DNA of 64,000 bases. Source: Chlorops oryzae (taxonomy: Eukaryota > Arthropoda > Insecta > Diptera > Chloropidae). Shown here piece by piece: positions 49,201 to 60,163 of this stretch (position 1 is the first letter of the stretch; the number at the start of each line of letters is the position of its first letter). Location of the stretch: assembly GCA_020466095.1 (NCBI GenBank), contig CM035807.1:7388240-7452239 (forward strand), written 5' to 3'. The translations under genes were made by a program, and so were the position numbers. Below the pieces are notes generated by a model that was not told the origin of the DNA, made no database searches, and saw nothing but the letters and a program-made list of their open reading frames with translations.

Positions 49201-52200
49201 TAAGGAGTCACATCACCAAACACTTGTGAAAATGTTAAAAAGGAAATCAGAAGTAAACCAAAAAAAAAAAAAAAAAAACTAACAGAATTACAAGTACTCT
49301 TAAAAGCTCTTTTGTTGGAGAAGAACAAAAGACCAAAAATAATAATGAAAAAAAAATAAATAACAAAAAAACTCCGTAACAATGATTTTGGCAAAAGGAC
49401 GGTTAAAGAGCCTTGACAGTAAAAGCACAACGGAAATCTCTCCGGAAATCCCAGCTCAAGCCAGCCAGTACGAACGTGTATTTACCTGCATTAACCTACG
49501 TGTACTCAGTCAGAGCCCTGATTTGACCGTAATCGCAAAGACAAATAGCAAGGAAGCAAAGCGCAAAAAAACAACCAACTTTTTCAATAACAAAAAAGAA
49601 TTCAAAAAGAACAGAAAACAAAAAAACAAAGACCAAAACCGAACCGAACCGAACCGAAAAGCTTCGCAAAAGAATGGCGCATCCATTTCACACCTTTGTT
49701 TGGAGTAAAGGAAACCTAATTTCGGAAATAAACAAAATAAACGAGGAGGAATTGACTAAAAAGTTTTGTTGGAACAAGTTTTCTGGCACTACCCACAAAA
49801 TTACCAGCACATGCAAGAAAACGAAGAGCGAATGGTAGCAATAGTAGGTAATAATTAAGTTAGCTCAATAAATTGAGAAAAGTGCTATTGAGATCCAAAG
49901 AAAAGCATAAGAAAAATTCTGTAAATAAATCTAAATACATATTTGTGTACCATATATATGTGTATATTCATACAGTAGAGTCTGGATAGAGTGAAAACAT
50001 TTTTTGAAGTACTGTTCATGTTATCGAGACTGTTCACACTATGGAGGCACAATTTTTGTATATGTAATTTGCATTATTTGGTTTGCGAAAAGTTAGAAAA
50101 TCAGTGAACTAAATCTTTTCAGGACCTGTTCATAGTACCGAGGCTGTTCACACTACCGAAACAAAATTTTTTTATGTTTAATTTGCTTTATTGGTTTCGC
50201 GAAAAGTTAGAAAAGCAGCGTAATTTGATTTAATTTTTCAAGGCCTTGATTATGGAAAATTTCGAATGTGTTTTATAGCTTTGAGTTCATGTGTTCACAC
50301 CACCGAGGTGTTCACTCTATCCGGGTTTTACACTATCAAGACTCAACTGTCTAAACACATTGTATATAATTATATATTGCATGTATGAATGTAAAAATAA
50401 AAAAAACTGCGATCCCAGTAGAAAATGCCAGCCGTACATGCGCGATGACATCCGCATGAAAAATGAGTCCCTTTGTAAAAGACTCGTACGATGAAATTTG
50501 TACACAAATGTCATTACTAGAGCTGTCAAAAACATGCATTTATAAATTTAAAGCATACTTTATGGGGGAAAAACTTTTCTTACCAACATTTTGCGAATAA
50601 GTCTAGTGAAGTTGAACTTCAAACGGCTTTTCTACCTTCATAAAAATTCTTATTGAAGTTAAAAATCTATTTGAATCTTAACTTTATGCGAGTTGAACAA
50701 AATTTTTACTCCATAAAGTATGCTTTAAATCTATAAATGCAAATTTTTGACAGCTCTAGTCATTACGCTTCACGTCGAATAAACTCATCCGCGCGGAGCG
50801 AGAATGTCCGATGGACGAGCTGCATGACTTTGTCACCCTAGAGGATGCGATGGCGAAAAATTACTTGAGAGCTGTACATGCTCTTTTCTCTCTTAATGTC
50901 TATTTATAGAAATCTTTTGAAAATCTCTTCGTGTCTTCTCTTTGTATATCTCGAAAATTTTTCAAAAACTTGTTTTTTACAATTAATGTTTGCCTCAGCC
51001 GGGAATCGAACTCGCAATCTTCGCTACCACTACACGTTATACTAAAACTTAACTGACGCTAAGACTTTATTAACATTGAGGTAGCCAATGAGATTCAAGC
51101 ACGTGAACAGCACCCTACAACGATGACATTGTCACCCAAGGTGTCAAGCGTGACATTGTCACCAAGGTGTCAAGCGTGACATTGTCAACCAAGGTGTCAT
51201 GCGTGACATTGTCACCCAAGGTGTCATGCGTGACATTGTCAATGCGTGACATTGTCACTCAAGGTCTCATGCGTGACAATGTCACCTATATGTTAAACCA
51301 CTGATGACTTTGTACTGCCGGAGACGTTTTTCTACTGAGATATGTATGTATGTTTATTTGATTCAGTCACGTGTGTGGATGTTTGCGTCTGTAAGGATTC
51401 GCATGTTACCCAGCCGGAAATTTCCCGGTGAAACAATCAATGATTTCAGCATGACATAGAGCCGCGACTCCTCCTGATTATACACCAACTTTCTAATGAA
51501 ATTAACACACAAGCGGCATTGGCAGTCATAAGAGCATATGTCACGAGCTGGTCATCGAAAGTCAAGTAGATCTACTCCGTCGTATCGATACCTCTATCGA
51601 TGACAGTGCCATTGGAGTTGCGATGAATAACATTTTCTCTCGATGGCAATGCCATTGTAATTGAGAAGTACTCAAATTTTCCCCTTGATATCCTTGGTGA
51701 AAAAATTAATGAATTGGTCATTTATGAGAAAATTTCCGGCTGGGTATGGCTGGCGCTAGGCTTGAAGTTTTCTAAGTACATAATTCTGTTTAAAGGTATT
51801 TCCATGGAAGCGGGATTATTCAAAAAAAATGTTCATTTCATTTCATTTTTTGGCTATGTACACAAATATTCCGAGAAAGGTGGGCATACGATTTTTGCTA
51901 TTTGGTTTATTTATGCATGTATAAAATGTTCAAACGAATTGCAGTAACGAAGGCAAATAAAGCTGGATTATATGTTTGTATGTACAGTGTACATATATAT
52001 ATGTATATACATATACATACAGAATGATGCATTGAGTAACAGTGGGGGTGGGGATGGGTGATGATGGGATGTGAGCGACTATGCTTAGCTCTCTGATTCA
52101 ACTGAAAGAAGTTTTCGTGTGGCGGTGATTTGTGCTGGGAAGCGCAAAAAGGACGATTCTCTATTGTAACTAGAAAAGCAAGAATTATCGAAAGAAAAAA

Positions 52201-53794
52201 TAATTAATTTTTTTTATTATTTTGTTTTTTTTACTGTACTCTATTAATTTGTTAAAAAATTGTTTTTACATATAAGCAGGAGGGAAGAAAGAAAAATATT
52301 GCGCACCCAAAAGAATTTTCGTGAGGACATGAAAGGGGATCATCAAATGGCTTAGCTAAATATCGATAACTACCTGTGGATCCATCACACCCATCAGCAT
52401 GAGCGGAACATCCGGCTCCGGGTTCGCCTGTTTATTTATATAGTTTTTTTTTTTGCGGGTTGATAACAGTTTAACAATATTTTTTTTTTTTTTTTTTGTA
52501 TTTGAGGTAGTTTATAAAAATAATTAATATTTTAAAATATACATAGGTATTATATGAAAATTTTACTAATGGTCAAGAAAATCATTTAGTCTAAAGGACA
52601 TTGAGTAGAAGTCGATAGAATCTTATTTATGCATGAAAATGAACGTCAATGATTACTACAAATTGTGATGATAACACATATTTATGTTTGTGAGCTGCCT
52701 GGCACTTCGGAAGACTTCGGAAAACAATGAGCTGACGATGGAGTTATGTTATGTGAGAGATTACATAATAAAACATTATTGTAATTAACATGCTATGAGA
52801 AATTAAGACATTGAATGAAATACACACAGTCGAATAATTAAGGAGGATATCGAGGAGGAGCATTATTAATGGGGAAACGAGACGATTACACAGGACAGTT
52901 TTTTTTTTTTTTTAAATAATTCACTAATAATTTTTACATATACATACATCAATATGGACGATCAATTTTCAATTTTTAGATACGTTAACACACAGAAACA
53001 CATACTCGACATACAAAAACATAGAGAATATGCCGGGTTATAATAAGACACATAAAAATATGGTCGCGAAAAATTCCATTTAGAATTTCACAAAGTAAAA
53101 AAAAAAACGTTCACAAAAATTTCAAAAAAGATTAAATTTCTTTAGAACTTACCTTGCTCTTGTTTGGTCTTATCGACAGTTTGACAAGCTATACGCCATT
53201 CTTGTAATTCCGGTGATGGTATTAAGCCAGCAGATCCACCAACAGTATCGTGCCTTGCCTGCCACCAATGATGATCGTCTTTGCTTATGATCTAAAAATA
53301 TATACGTTTATATGAAATATATATATAAGGGTGTCTCGAAAGATTTTTTTTTTTTTTTAATTCCCAAAGTTTTAAGAATTTTTGAGAATTTTTTCAGATT
53401 TTTTTCGAGGCTTCAGAGGTTAAACTACGCGGATTTGTCTAAAAAATCCTGCTTTTCTGATATTTTTCGAGTATCAAGTGAAGGCTGACTGGTCCATTAG
53501 CAATTTTTTTCAAGATTATGAGTCTCTATTCGGAAGAGCAATATCCATTGTGTACATAAACAAAAAATTTTTACTAATTTTATTAGAAAAATTTTGGAAT
53601 TCTCCAAAAGGAGGCTTCATAGCTTTTAAACTTTATATGAAAATGGAGAAATGTAGTGATGCAGTTTCGCCGAAAGTGAAGTACTCTATAATTAGCAATC
53701 AGAAATGAGAATTTTGCTCTTCTGGTTCTGAAGCTATGTCCTATTATGTTCTCAAAAACATTATCACAAAAACACGTTGCATACTTTGAGGCTT

Positions 53795-53830
<36 letters not shown>

Positions 53831-56800
53831 AATAGTTGAATGTGTAAATGAATTCTTAAGAGCATCAGTTTATTTGAACCATGGTTTTGATTAATTAATA
53901 ATTGCAATTAATAAAGAAAACTATCAAAGAGTCCTATATTATGAAAAGTCCAATCCGAGGTCTGTCATCTCATGAGGACATTCTACGACATTTCTCCCAA
54001 AGAACTAAATCCAATTGCAGTCTTTAACTTTTAGCATAAAAGAGTCCTTTATTAAGAGTCGCTTTCTATAAAAGAAGCTTTAAATGCCAAAAAGTTCCCT
54101 CTTCCTGAATAGCTCATTAATTTTATAATAATCTTCATGTCAAAGCATAACTTTACTATTTTAAATTATTCTCCAACGATAACTTTACTATAATTATCCC
54201 CCGACTATCTGATGCAAATAATAATAAAAAAAAAAAATTCATAAAAAAATACCAACCATCTTTTATGCATTTACCTGTAATATATCACCAACTTGAAAAG
54301 CAATGCCAGCTTGAGCGCAGGGTATAAGCTCGTCATCCAAAGGATTGTAATCAAATTGTGCGCGCACAAAAATCTATGGTTACAAAGAGGGAAAGACGAA
54401 GAGTGAGAGAGAGAGAGAGAGATAGATAGAGAGAGCAAAATAAGATGAGAATAAACCACAAAAATCTAATTTGGCATTCATTTTATGCATAGCAATTTCT
54501 AGAGGAAAAAATTAAATGAAAAAAAAAAGAGAGCACACCGCGCACACACAACATTCCAAATGATTAGTAAAAATGATACCAGCTAAAGTTCTGAATTTCC
54601 ATGATGCCATGGTTACTTACCAGCACAGGAGCAGGCCTTATCCTGAAAAGCTGCATTCATGTATGTTTGCATGTTTGTTCGAGCGCGTGTGTGTGTGTGT
54701 GTGAGTGAGTGTATTTTTTAATACAAACGTATGCATGTGAATGTTTTTTGTTGTTTTGAAGAAATGAAAGGCAAATTAATGATCTAGAGAGTTATGTTCG
54801 AGGATATTAGCGAATATAAGTTCAAATGAACCGAAATGTGGGAAGGTTTTAACGAAACGAAGGAAAAAGCGATTATGAAATTTCGGGCATAGAAATCAAA
54901 TGCATACTAACTGAACTGAGGCCAATGAGAATTGAAATGAATTACAAAAAAAAAAAAATTAAATTCTGAAACCAAACTGAATACATACATATGAGAACGA
55001 AACACATTAAACTAAAGAATAAATAGGGGAAACAGTTTTTTTTTTTTTTCAATAATAATAAATAATAGCTTACCTCACATGGTGGAGGCGCACTTCTATA
55101 CGAAGGAACTATTTTAAAGGTAACAGAGCCACGTGCCTCGCGCTGCAATTTCAATTAAAACACAAATGAAATAAAATATTTTTAATAAAAAATTATGAAA
55201 AAGAATTCCCATAAAGAGTTATATTCGATATACATAATTGGAGTGATATCAGTAACCATAAGCAAACCAGTAAATATTTAATTCCATGGAAGTCAGGTAC
55301 ACTGATTACCCTGTAGTAAACAGTTAAGCAATTATCTCAAAAGACCTAGTACTTGTACCAGACCTAGAAGAACCAGTGAAATTTTTAGATAAGCTTCCAC
55401 CATAGTTTCTTAAGTAATACTTAATAAGTATAATAGTGATAATTGGAATAATCGTATGCGTTCATCAAAGTTGAACTACAAATACATATATCGATAGTGA
55501 CTGAACATAAATGTTTTTTCCCCATGATATACTTAAGGAAAGAGGAAAAAAATCAACGCACTGGTATTTAACTGGTACAAATTTTCCCAATTCCCTATAA
55601 AAAAACTAGACAAATTCTGGTGCAGATGGTACAGATGTTATACTGATTTTCTACAAAATTTTATATGGTCAAGGGTAAAGAAAAGAACTATTGCTGGTGG
55701 CCTTTGCACTAGTAAAGTACTAGTTAGTACAGCACTAGTTGAAACTGCAGAGTACAGAATGGCCTATGTGGATTGGGGTAACTCAAAAAAACATATTTAT
55801 TAACGTGCTTTTTCCGACAACTGATAGGGTTAAAGTATTTTTGGGAGTTTTTTAAATATTTTTTGTTAAAAATTTAAAGGTTACAGAACGCGGATTTTCC
55901 CAAAATGTCCTGCTTTTCTAAGTTTTAAGTGAAGGCTGATACACAAAAAGTTGTTAAAAAAATTTTTTTTTCTTTAGTTTCGATTTTCATGTACAAAACT
56001 GCAAAACTCACTGATTTTACAGGCCATTTTGGGTGTCATTAATTGAATATTTTGACAAATTTTTGGTTGTCACAACAAGGAGGCTTCATAATTTTTCAAG
56101 TTTACATGAAAATTTTTAAAAGTAATGATGCAATTTCAAAGAACGCAGAGTCCTTTGTAATTTGTTATAAACAGCGCTCGGTTTTTGTTGACTTTTATAA
56201 ATTTAAAGCATACTTTATGGGGCAAAAAATTTCCTAACCAACATTTTGCGAATAACTTTAGCGAAGTTGAACTTCAAACCGCTTGTTTAAGTTCAAAAAA
56301 GTTCATATTGAAGCTTAAAATCGATTTGAATCTTAACTTTATGTGAGTTAAGCAACATTTTTACTCCATAAAGTATGCTTTAAATTTATAAAAGTCAACA
56401 AAATCTGAGCTCTGGCTATAAAAAAAATAACGTTTTACTCTTGTAGTCCAAAAGCTACATATATGTCTTATAATGTTCTGAAAAACAATATAACAAAAAA
56501 ACGTTGCATACTTCCAGGCCCCTTAACGTGTGCCTACCATGTTTCAAAAACAAATTTTTTTTGGGGACACCCTTACACATAGATTCATTTTGATATTGAA
56601 ATTTTGCTGGTAAAAGCCATCACTCCTATTGCATTGAACCGAGAAATTTAATAGGATATAACATCTACATACCAGCATCCGTTGCAATTGTCCGACCGAT
56701 TGATGTTGTACTGGTTGTCCATTGATTTCGCGTATTTCATCGCCGACATGTAAGGTCGCCTGACGGTGTATCATGCCGCCGTGCATGATGCGCGCCACAA

Positions 56801-57115
56801 TACAGCGGCCGTCCTCGGTCATTTTTAAGGTTATTCCCTGCGTGAATCGTACGGCAATGGGAAAATATATTAAAAATTATGAAATTATTTTTTTCTGAAA
56901 GTTTCCTTTTCGAAATAAATATTCCGTACCATTGGTTCGTCGGTATTCTTTTGGAATTGTACCAAACGTACGCGCGTTACGTGCTGCAGCTCGCCACTTT
57001 CAATGTTATCGATTTCATCACCATTAATATATGGTGGCATTGGTGGCGGTGTTACGCGCAATGCTTCCTCACCATAAACGTCCCTAGCCACAACATCGTG
57101 AGTATGCAATAAAGC
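45528..57115 (-). CDS. CASK: CASK MAGUK scaffold, C-terminal half, ten constitutive exons
   Basis: The CDS, 5' partial, is the complement of 45528..45707, 45792..45967, 46058..46165, 46301..46423, 46552..46671, 53153..53291, 54275..54373, 55074..55142, 56673..56837 and 56930..57115. This is 1365 nt, 454 residues and a stop, with every junction in phase. In order it encodes the end of the second L27 domain ([18 protein letters not shown]), PDZ (MGITLKM carboxylate loop, GDEIREING), SH3 ([10 protein letters not shown] to [12 protein letters not shown]), the hook [17 protein letters not shown] and a guanylate-kinase domain ending [15 protein letters not shown] is a scaffold at synapses and cell junctions; its GK domain is a protein-binding module. 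Here the P-loop reads GAHGVGRRH, without the usual GKS, as in the family. The kinase and first L27 exons lie upstream of the window. Two in-phase cassette candidates are listed separately. The 3' UTR end could not be placed. Confidence 0.95.
45792..45967 (-). CDS. CASK: CASK exon: guanylate-kinase core
   Basis: Encodes [20 protein letters not shown], then [18 protein letters not shown] and [15 protein letters not shown]. Phase 1 acceptor after a poly-A/AAG stretch and donor GTAAAT. Confidence 0.95.
46058..46165 (-). CDS. CASK: CASK exon: guanylate-kinase GMP-binding region
   Basis: Encodes [20 protein letters not shown] and [12 protein letters not shown]. Acceptor GTACAG and donor GTGAGT. 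Confidence 0.95.
46301..46423 (-). CDS. CASK: CASK exon: start of guanylate-kinase domain
   Basis: Encodes [20 protein letters not shown], then [20 protein letters not shown]. The degenerate P-loop GAHGVGRRH is the CASK form. Donor GTAAGT. Confidence 0.95.
46552..46671 (-). CDS. CASK: CASK exon: hook region between SH3 and GK
   Basis: Encodes [20 protein letters not shown], then [16 protein letters not shown]. The basic KKKQ stretch corresponds to the protein 4.1-binding hook of the family. Acceptor CCGCAG and donor GTAAAT. Confidence 0.95.
47513..48329. mobile_element. MITE with CCCAGCAGGCA termini
   Basis: CCCAGCAGGCATTTTTACTC at the left and GAGCTCATTTTGCCTGCTGGG at the right, each flanked by TA. 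GAGCTATTT and GAGCTC words recur inside. A partial copy of the GTTGACTTTTATA hAT MITE family lies inside it near 47680-47815. Confidence 0.65.
50406..50909 (+). pseudogene. Unidentified coding relic split by a MITE
   Basis: Two blocks look strongly protein-like. Before the MITE at 50518-50758, one frame reads [20 protein letters not shown] and an overlapping frame reads [12 protein letters not shown]; a 1-base shift joins them. After removing the MITE and one copy of the 8-bp duplication, the second frame continues as [20 protein letters not shown], then [19 protein letters not shown], to a stop near 50907. Mixed charged and polar composition differs from the AT-rich surroundings. I do not recognise the family. 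It lies on the strand opposite to CASK. A decayed nested gene or a retrocopy fragment is inferred. Confidence 0.4.
50518..50758. mobile_element. hAT-type MITE inside the coding relic
   Basis: TAGAGCTGTCAAAAA and TTTTTGACAGCTCTA form the ends, and GTCATTAC flanks both sides (50510-50517 and 50759-50766). The interior is a near-perfect hairpin carrying TTTAAAGCATACTTTATGG and its complement. It belongs with the copies at 56172 and 58602. Confidence 0.85.
50990..51062 (-). repeat. tRNA-like module
   Basis: On the minus strand TAGTGGTAGCGAAGATTGCG is followed by GAGTTCGATTCCCGGC, a good B box. The 5' part does not fold as a tRNA, so it is called tRNA-derived. Confidence 0.45.
51125..51286 (+). 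repeat. 27-bp tandem repeat, six units
   Basis: The unit GACATTGTCACCCAAGGTGT plus CAAGCGT repeats with small changes (CAAGCGT or CATGCGT). The fifth unit is cut to 16 bp. Each unit junction makes a near-palindrome, GTGACATTGTCAC. Confidence 0.85.
52374..52427 (-). CDS. CASK: Candidate 54-nt CASK cassette exon
   Basis: It is flanked by an acceptor (AAACAG) and a donor (GTAGTT), is 54 nt long, and in the phase-1 frame required by its neighbours reads [17 protein letters not shown]. Inclusion adds 18 residues between the SH3 end (KTKQEQ) and the hook ([10 protein letters not shown]) without changing frame. It is much more GC-rich than the surrounding intron, which suggests selection. No homologue was checked. 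Confidence 0.65.
53153..53291 (-). CDS. CASK: CASK exon: second half of SH3
   Basis: Encodes [15 protein letters not shown], then [15 protein letters not shown] and [13 protein letters not shown]. Acceptor TTTTAG, donor GTAAGT, ends in phase 1. Confidence 0.95.
54275..54373 (-). CDS. CASK: CASK exon: first half of SH3
   Basis: Encodes 33 residues beginning [19 protein letters not shown] and ending FQVGDILQ. Acceptor CCATAG, donor GTAAAT, phase 0 at both ends. Confidence 0.95.
54404..54434 (+). repeat. (GA)n microsatellite in CASK intron
   Basis: GAGAGAGA run with GATA interruptions, about 30 bp from the SH3 exon acceptor. On the CASK strand it forms a CT-rich tract upstream of the splice site. 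Confidence 0.8.
54621..54650 (-). CDS. CASK: Candidate 30-nt CASK microexon
   Basis: Exactly 30 nt between an AATGCAG acceptor and a consensus GTAAGT donor. In the phase 0 of its neighbours it reads [10 protein letters not shown] without a stop. It would insert ten residues between PDZ (SAPPPCE) and SH3 (IFVRAQ), a linker that varies in length among CASK proteins. The upstream pyrimidine tract is weak, so this could be chance. Confidence 0.4.
55074..55142 (-). CDS. CASK: CASK exon: end of PDZ
   Basis: Encodes 23 residues, [20 protein letters not shown] and PCE. Acceptor TTGCAG, donor GTAAGC. Confidence 0.95.
55307..55754 (-). mobile_element. CTAGTAC-rich MITE, copy 2
   Basis: Inverted relative of 25970-26436: begins TACCCTGTAGTAAACAGTTA and later shares GGTGGCCTTTGCACTAGTA in reverse sense. 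The far terminus is decayed (TGCAGAGTAC). It lies in the intron between the two PDZ exons of CASK. Confidence 0.65.
56172..56414. mobile_element. hAT-type hairpin MITE in CASK intron
   Basis: CAGCGCTCGGTTTTTGTTGAC at the left and GTCAACAAAATCTGAGCTCTG at the right. Flanking 8-mers GTTATAAA and GCTATAAA agree at seven of eight bases. The interior carries TTTAAAGCATACTTTATGG and its complement. Confidence 0.75.
56673..56837 (-). CDS. CASK: CASK exon: PDZ core
   Basis: Encodes 55 residues: [20 protein letters not shown], then [20 protein letters not shown] and [10 protein letters not shown]. Acceptor ACGCAG, donor GTATGT, phase 0. Confidence 0.97.
56930..57115 (-). CDS. CASK: CASK exon: end of L27 and PDZ start
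   Basis: Encodes 62 residues from [20 protein letters not shown] through [15 protein letters not shown]. It is the most 5' CASK coding exon visible. The acceptor is TTAAAG and the donor GTACGG. Confidence 0.97.
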
Positions 57116-58601
57116 CTTTAAATAAATAAAGAAAAAAAAAAAAACGAAAAAGAAAAAGCGAACCCGCAACGAAATTGCAGTGGATTAGTGTACTCGAAAG
57201 ATCGAATGAGGAATATAAATTTTCCTTTTATTTTTTATTACTCGAAATTAATAATGATCATTAAAAATCGTTTATGACGAGTCGTTTCAACAAAATTAAA
57301 TTTCATCCTTTTTTGCCAAGCCAACGAGTTAAATGTGTCAATTCCATTGGAGAACTTCGCTTTCCACACAAGTGGGAAACATTTTCATTTTAAATTCGAT
57401 TAAATTTGAAAAGTTTCCACCAATCATCATTATACAATTATAATTAAATAATATATATTAATTATTATAGCTGAGTTAAGACGTAAAGTTATTATTTCAA
57501 GTATTGAACTCTAGGGAATATTTGAAGTCGACGAAAATCTGTGACACTTAAAAGAGTACATCAAGTAAGTAGGACATCATAGCGAAAATGGCAGGTAGGT
57601 TAAAATGGAGTCTCTCAATCCATGCCACTTCATTGTCCTCAACACTAAGGATCATTTGTAGCTAAGGTTGATTTAGAAAATCCATTCCAAGCACCCATCA
57701 AGCTTCTCTGGGTTTATAAAAAGGACTAAATAACTACAAAATGAATGCTCCATCTATCGCTTTCACTTAAAGTAACTCTCTTTACTGTCTTCTGGTTCTA
57801 TACAATCTATGCAGTTTAAACTAAAGTTTTAAAGACCCAAATGCCAACAGAAGTGAAGAGAAGTGGTCTTAATTTCCGAAGGGCCAAACCAAAAACAAAA
57901 CCCCACACCTAAGGGGTTGAAAACTGCATTAACCTTATCAAAGGTACGGGTATTACCATTATGTAGATTTCTAAGGTCAAAAGGATCCAAAGGCGTAATT
58001 CAGACTATTATGTTAAAAAAGAAAGTCGATTCAGTCTTATGATTCGATTTTCAAGGCAATTTAGTCTTAAAGGCAAGGCCGAGGCACCTTGTCATATACG
58101 CCTTAGCAAGGATTGGAAAAGAGTATTGATTGAACGTAACTTTAAAGAACTTAACAAACTCAAAAATTGCATTCCCAGAATCTTGAAGTGTTCGATTTCT
58201 GACCACCTGAGTCTTAAGTTCATTTGAAACGATGGATAACACAATGTACTTCGAGGATTTTAATAAAATTTCAAATCGCATTGACTAGCTTTTAAATATC
58301 GTAACTTAACATAACTTATTTTGCAATTAAACACAGCTTAAAAGATTACAAGTGATTTGAGGAAAAACGAATGAAGAAAATTATTAATTTTCTGAGAGAT
58401 ATCGTTGAAAAAAGACTCATTGAATCGATAGAGAAAAATATATTTTGCTCATATAGTTATATCTTTGATAATTTGAATAAAATTCTCAGAATATAAATTT
58501 TAGCGTCTCTTATCATCGAGCTTATGGTCCATCAATTATTCGAAAATAAAAGTTTAAGAAAATATAACGAATTTTATGCCTTCTTCTGCCTGATTCATAA
58601 T

Positions 58602-58844
58602 CAGGGCTCGGATTTTCTTGACTTATATAAATTTAAGGCATACTTTATGGAGTAAAAATTTGGCTCAACTCACATACAGTTAAGATTCAAATCGATTTTT
58701 AACTTCAATATGAATTTTTTTGAAGTTAAAAAAGCGGTTTAAAGTTCAACTTGGCTAAACTTATTCGCAAAATGTTGGTTAGGAAAATTTTTGCCCCATA
58801 AAGTATGCTTTAAATTTATAAAAGTCAACAATATCCGAGCGCTG
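58602..58844. mobile_element. hAT-type hairpin MITE with perfect 8-bp duplication
   Basis: CAGGGCTCGGATTTTCTTGAC at the left and GTCAACAATATCCGAGCGCTG at the right. TTCATAAT flanks both ends (58594-58601 and 58845-58852). It is the most clearly bounded member of the family at 50518 and 56172. Confidence 0.88.
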
Positions 58845-60163
58845 TTCATAATCTATTTAAGAAATTCGAAAATAATTCTTTAACATCATATAATGTGCTC
58901 CGAATAACGACTTTGGTGGTGGTATTATGATTCCTTCCATAATGGGGATCCATTTCCATTCACTCACTAATCACCATGGGGAATATTTCAAACTATTTTT
59001 ACTAAGAAAATATTTTGAACATGAGAGAAACAGTTATCCTCTTGATCCCTTTGCCTTTTGTCGATATCAATCAAATTCTGAAAAGATTCTTGCATTTTCC
59101 TAAGCCTTTTCAAAAATCATTTTAATTGTGACACAAACAGGCATGAGCATGACAGTCGAAACGTATCTACTTTTACGAAATTTCTAAATAAATCATAATA
59201 AATTAGAAAATTGCTTTTTCGTCTCAAAATACAATCGATTGATTCCTTTAGAATGCAATACTCAAGCCCCACTCCCAACACACGGACACAATACTATAGC
59301 CATTAAATTCGAAATATGAAAACTTTTTGTGGCGAAACCGACAATAACAACAAAAAACCTTCCATTCAGAATTGAGTATCAATTGAACAAAAAATTAAAT
59401 AAAAATATATTTCAAATTTTACAAACTTTTCCAGGTGCGTAGCGAAATTATTATTTCGAGAGGGAATTTTTGGCATAATATATTCGTATATGCCTTTCCC
59501 GATGCGGGGGTCTGGCATCTTCAACAAAGCATTCTTTGTGTTCGTCGCCCCTGACAATTTCTGTTGGAAATTCGAAAATTATTTCGTTCGACTTGTGGAA
59601 GTTTTGCATTGAAAAGATATATTTTATGAAAGAAAATGTTTTATTTTTTTTTTTATCTTTTCAATAATTTTGGTCTCAAATATCACCAGAAACTAAAGAA
59701 CTTTTGCAAGGTTTTAAATGAAAATTCCGAGAAAAAGAAAAAAAAAAAAAAGAAAATCTTTTAGCCAAAGCTCTTAATGAGAAATTGTAAGAGATTGATA
59801 TTTTCATAACAAAATATCTAAAGCTTCTTTTTCATTTTTGCTGATGCATTAAAATTCCGTCAAACGAACCACTCTAAATAAATAAGACTTTAAGCTTCTT
59901 ATAAAAATTACTTAAAAGCACCTCATCAACCAAAAAAGAAAAAAAAAAAAATTAAAAAAAAAAAACAGAAAAAAAGCAAAATGGGAGCAGAATAAAAAGT
60001 GTGTAAATTGCAAAAGGACAGAAAAAATCGTGAACGACAATTTCGAGTGTCATAAGAAGAAGAACAGCCCTCGAAAAGTTACGGTCTTATGCTCACTTTC
60101 AGTCTCACTATCTAAATATTCCGCTATGGTGCAAACACACACACACAGAGCCACTCACATTTA

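Larger units (their letters stand above)
46672..53152 (-). other. CASK: Large CASK intron of 6.5 kb
   Basis: It separates the SH3-end exon from the hook exon. It holds a candidate cassette exon (52374-52427), a 0.8-kb MITE, a coding-looking relic split by a hAT MITE, a tRNA-like module and a 27-bp tandem array. The stretch 48400-50400 shows no supported gene. Confidence 0.85.

Noticed and set aside
49470..49505. Possible CASK exon ending at a GTAAAT donor
   Set aside because: The nearest acceptor gives a 31-nt exon with an in-frame TGA or wrong phase.
49382..49708. 108-codon plus-strand frame in the CASK intron
   Set aside because: The second half is Lys/Asn-rich from A-rich DNA and CCGAA repeats; the first half has no recognised motif.
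54621..54642. 22-nt version of the CASK microexon using the inner TTTTCAG acceptor
   Set aside because: Not a multiple of three, so it would break the PDZ-SH3 frame; the 30-nt version is preferred.
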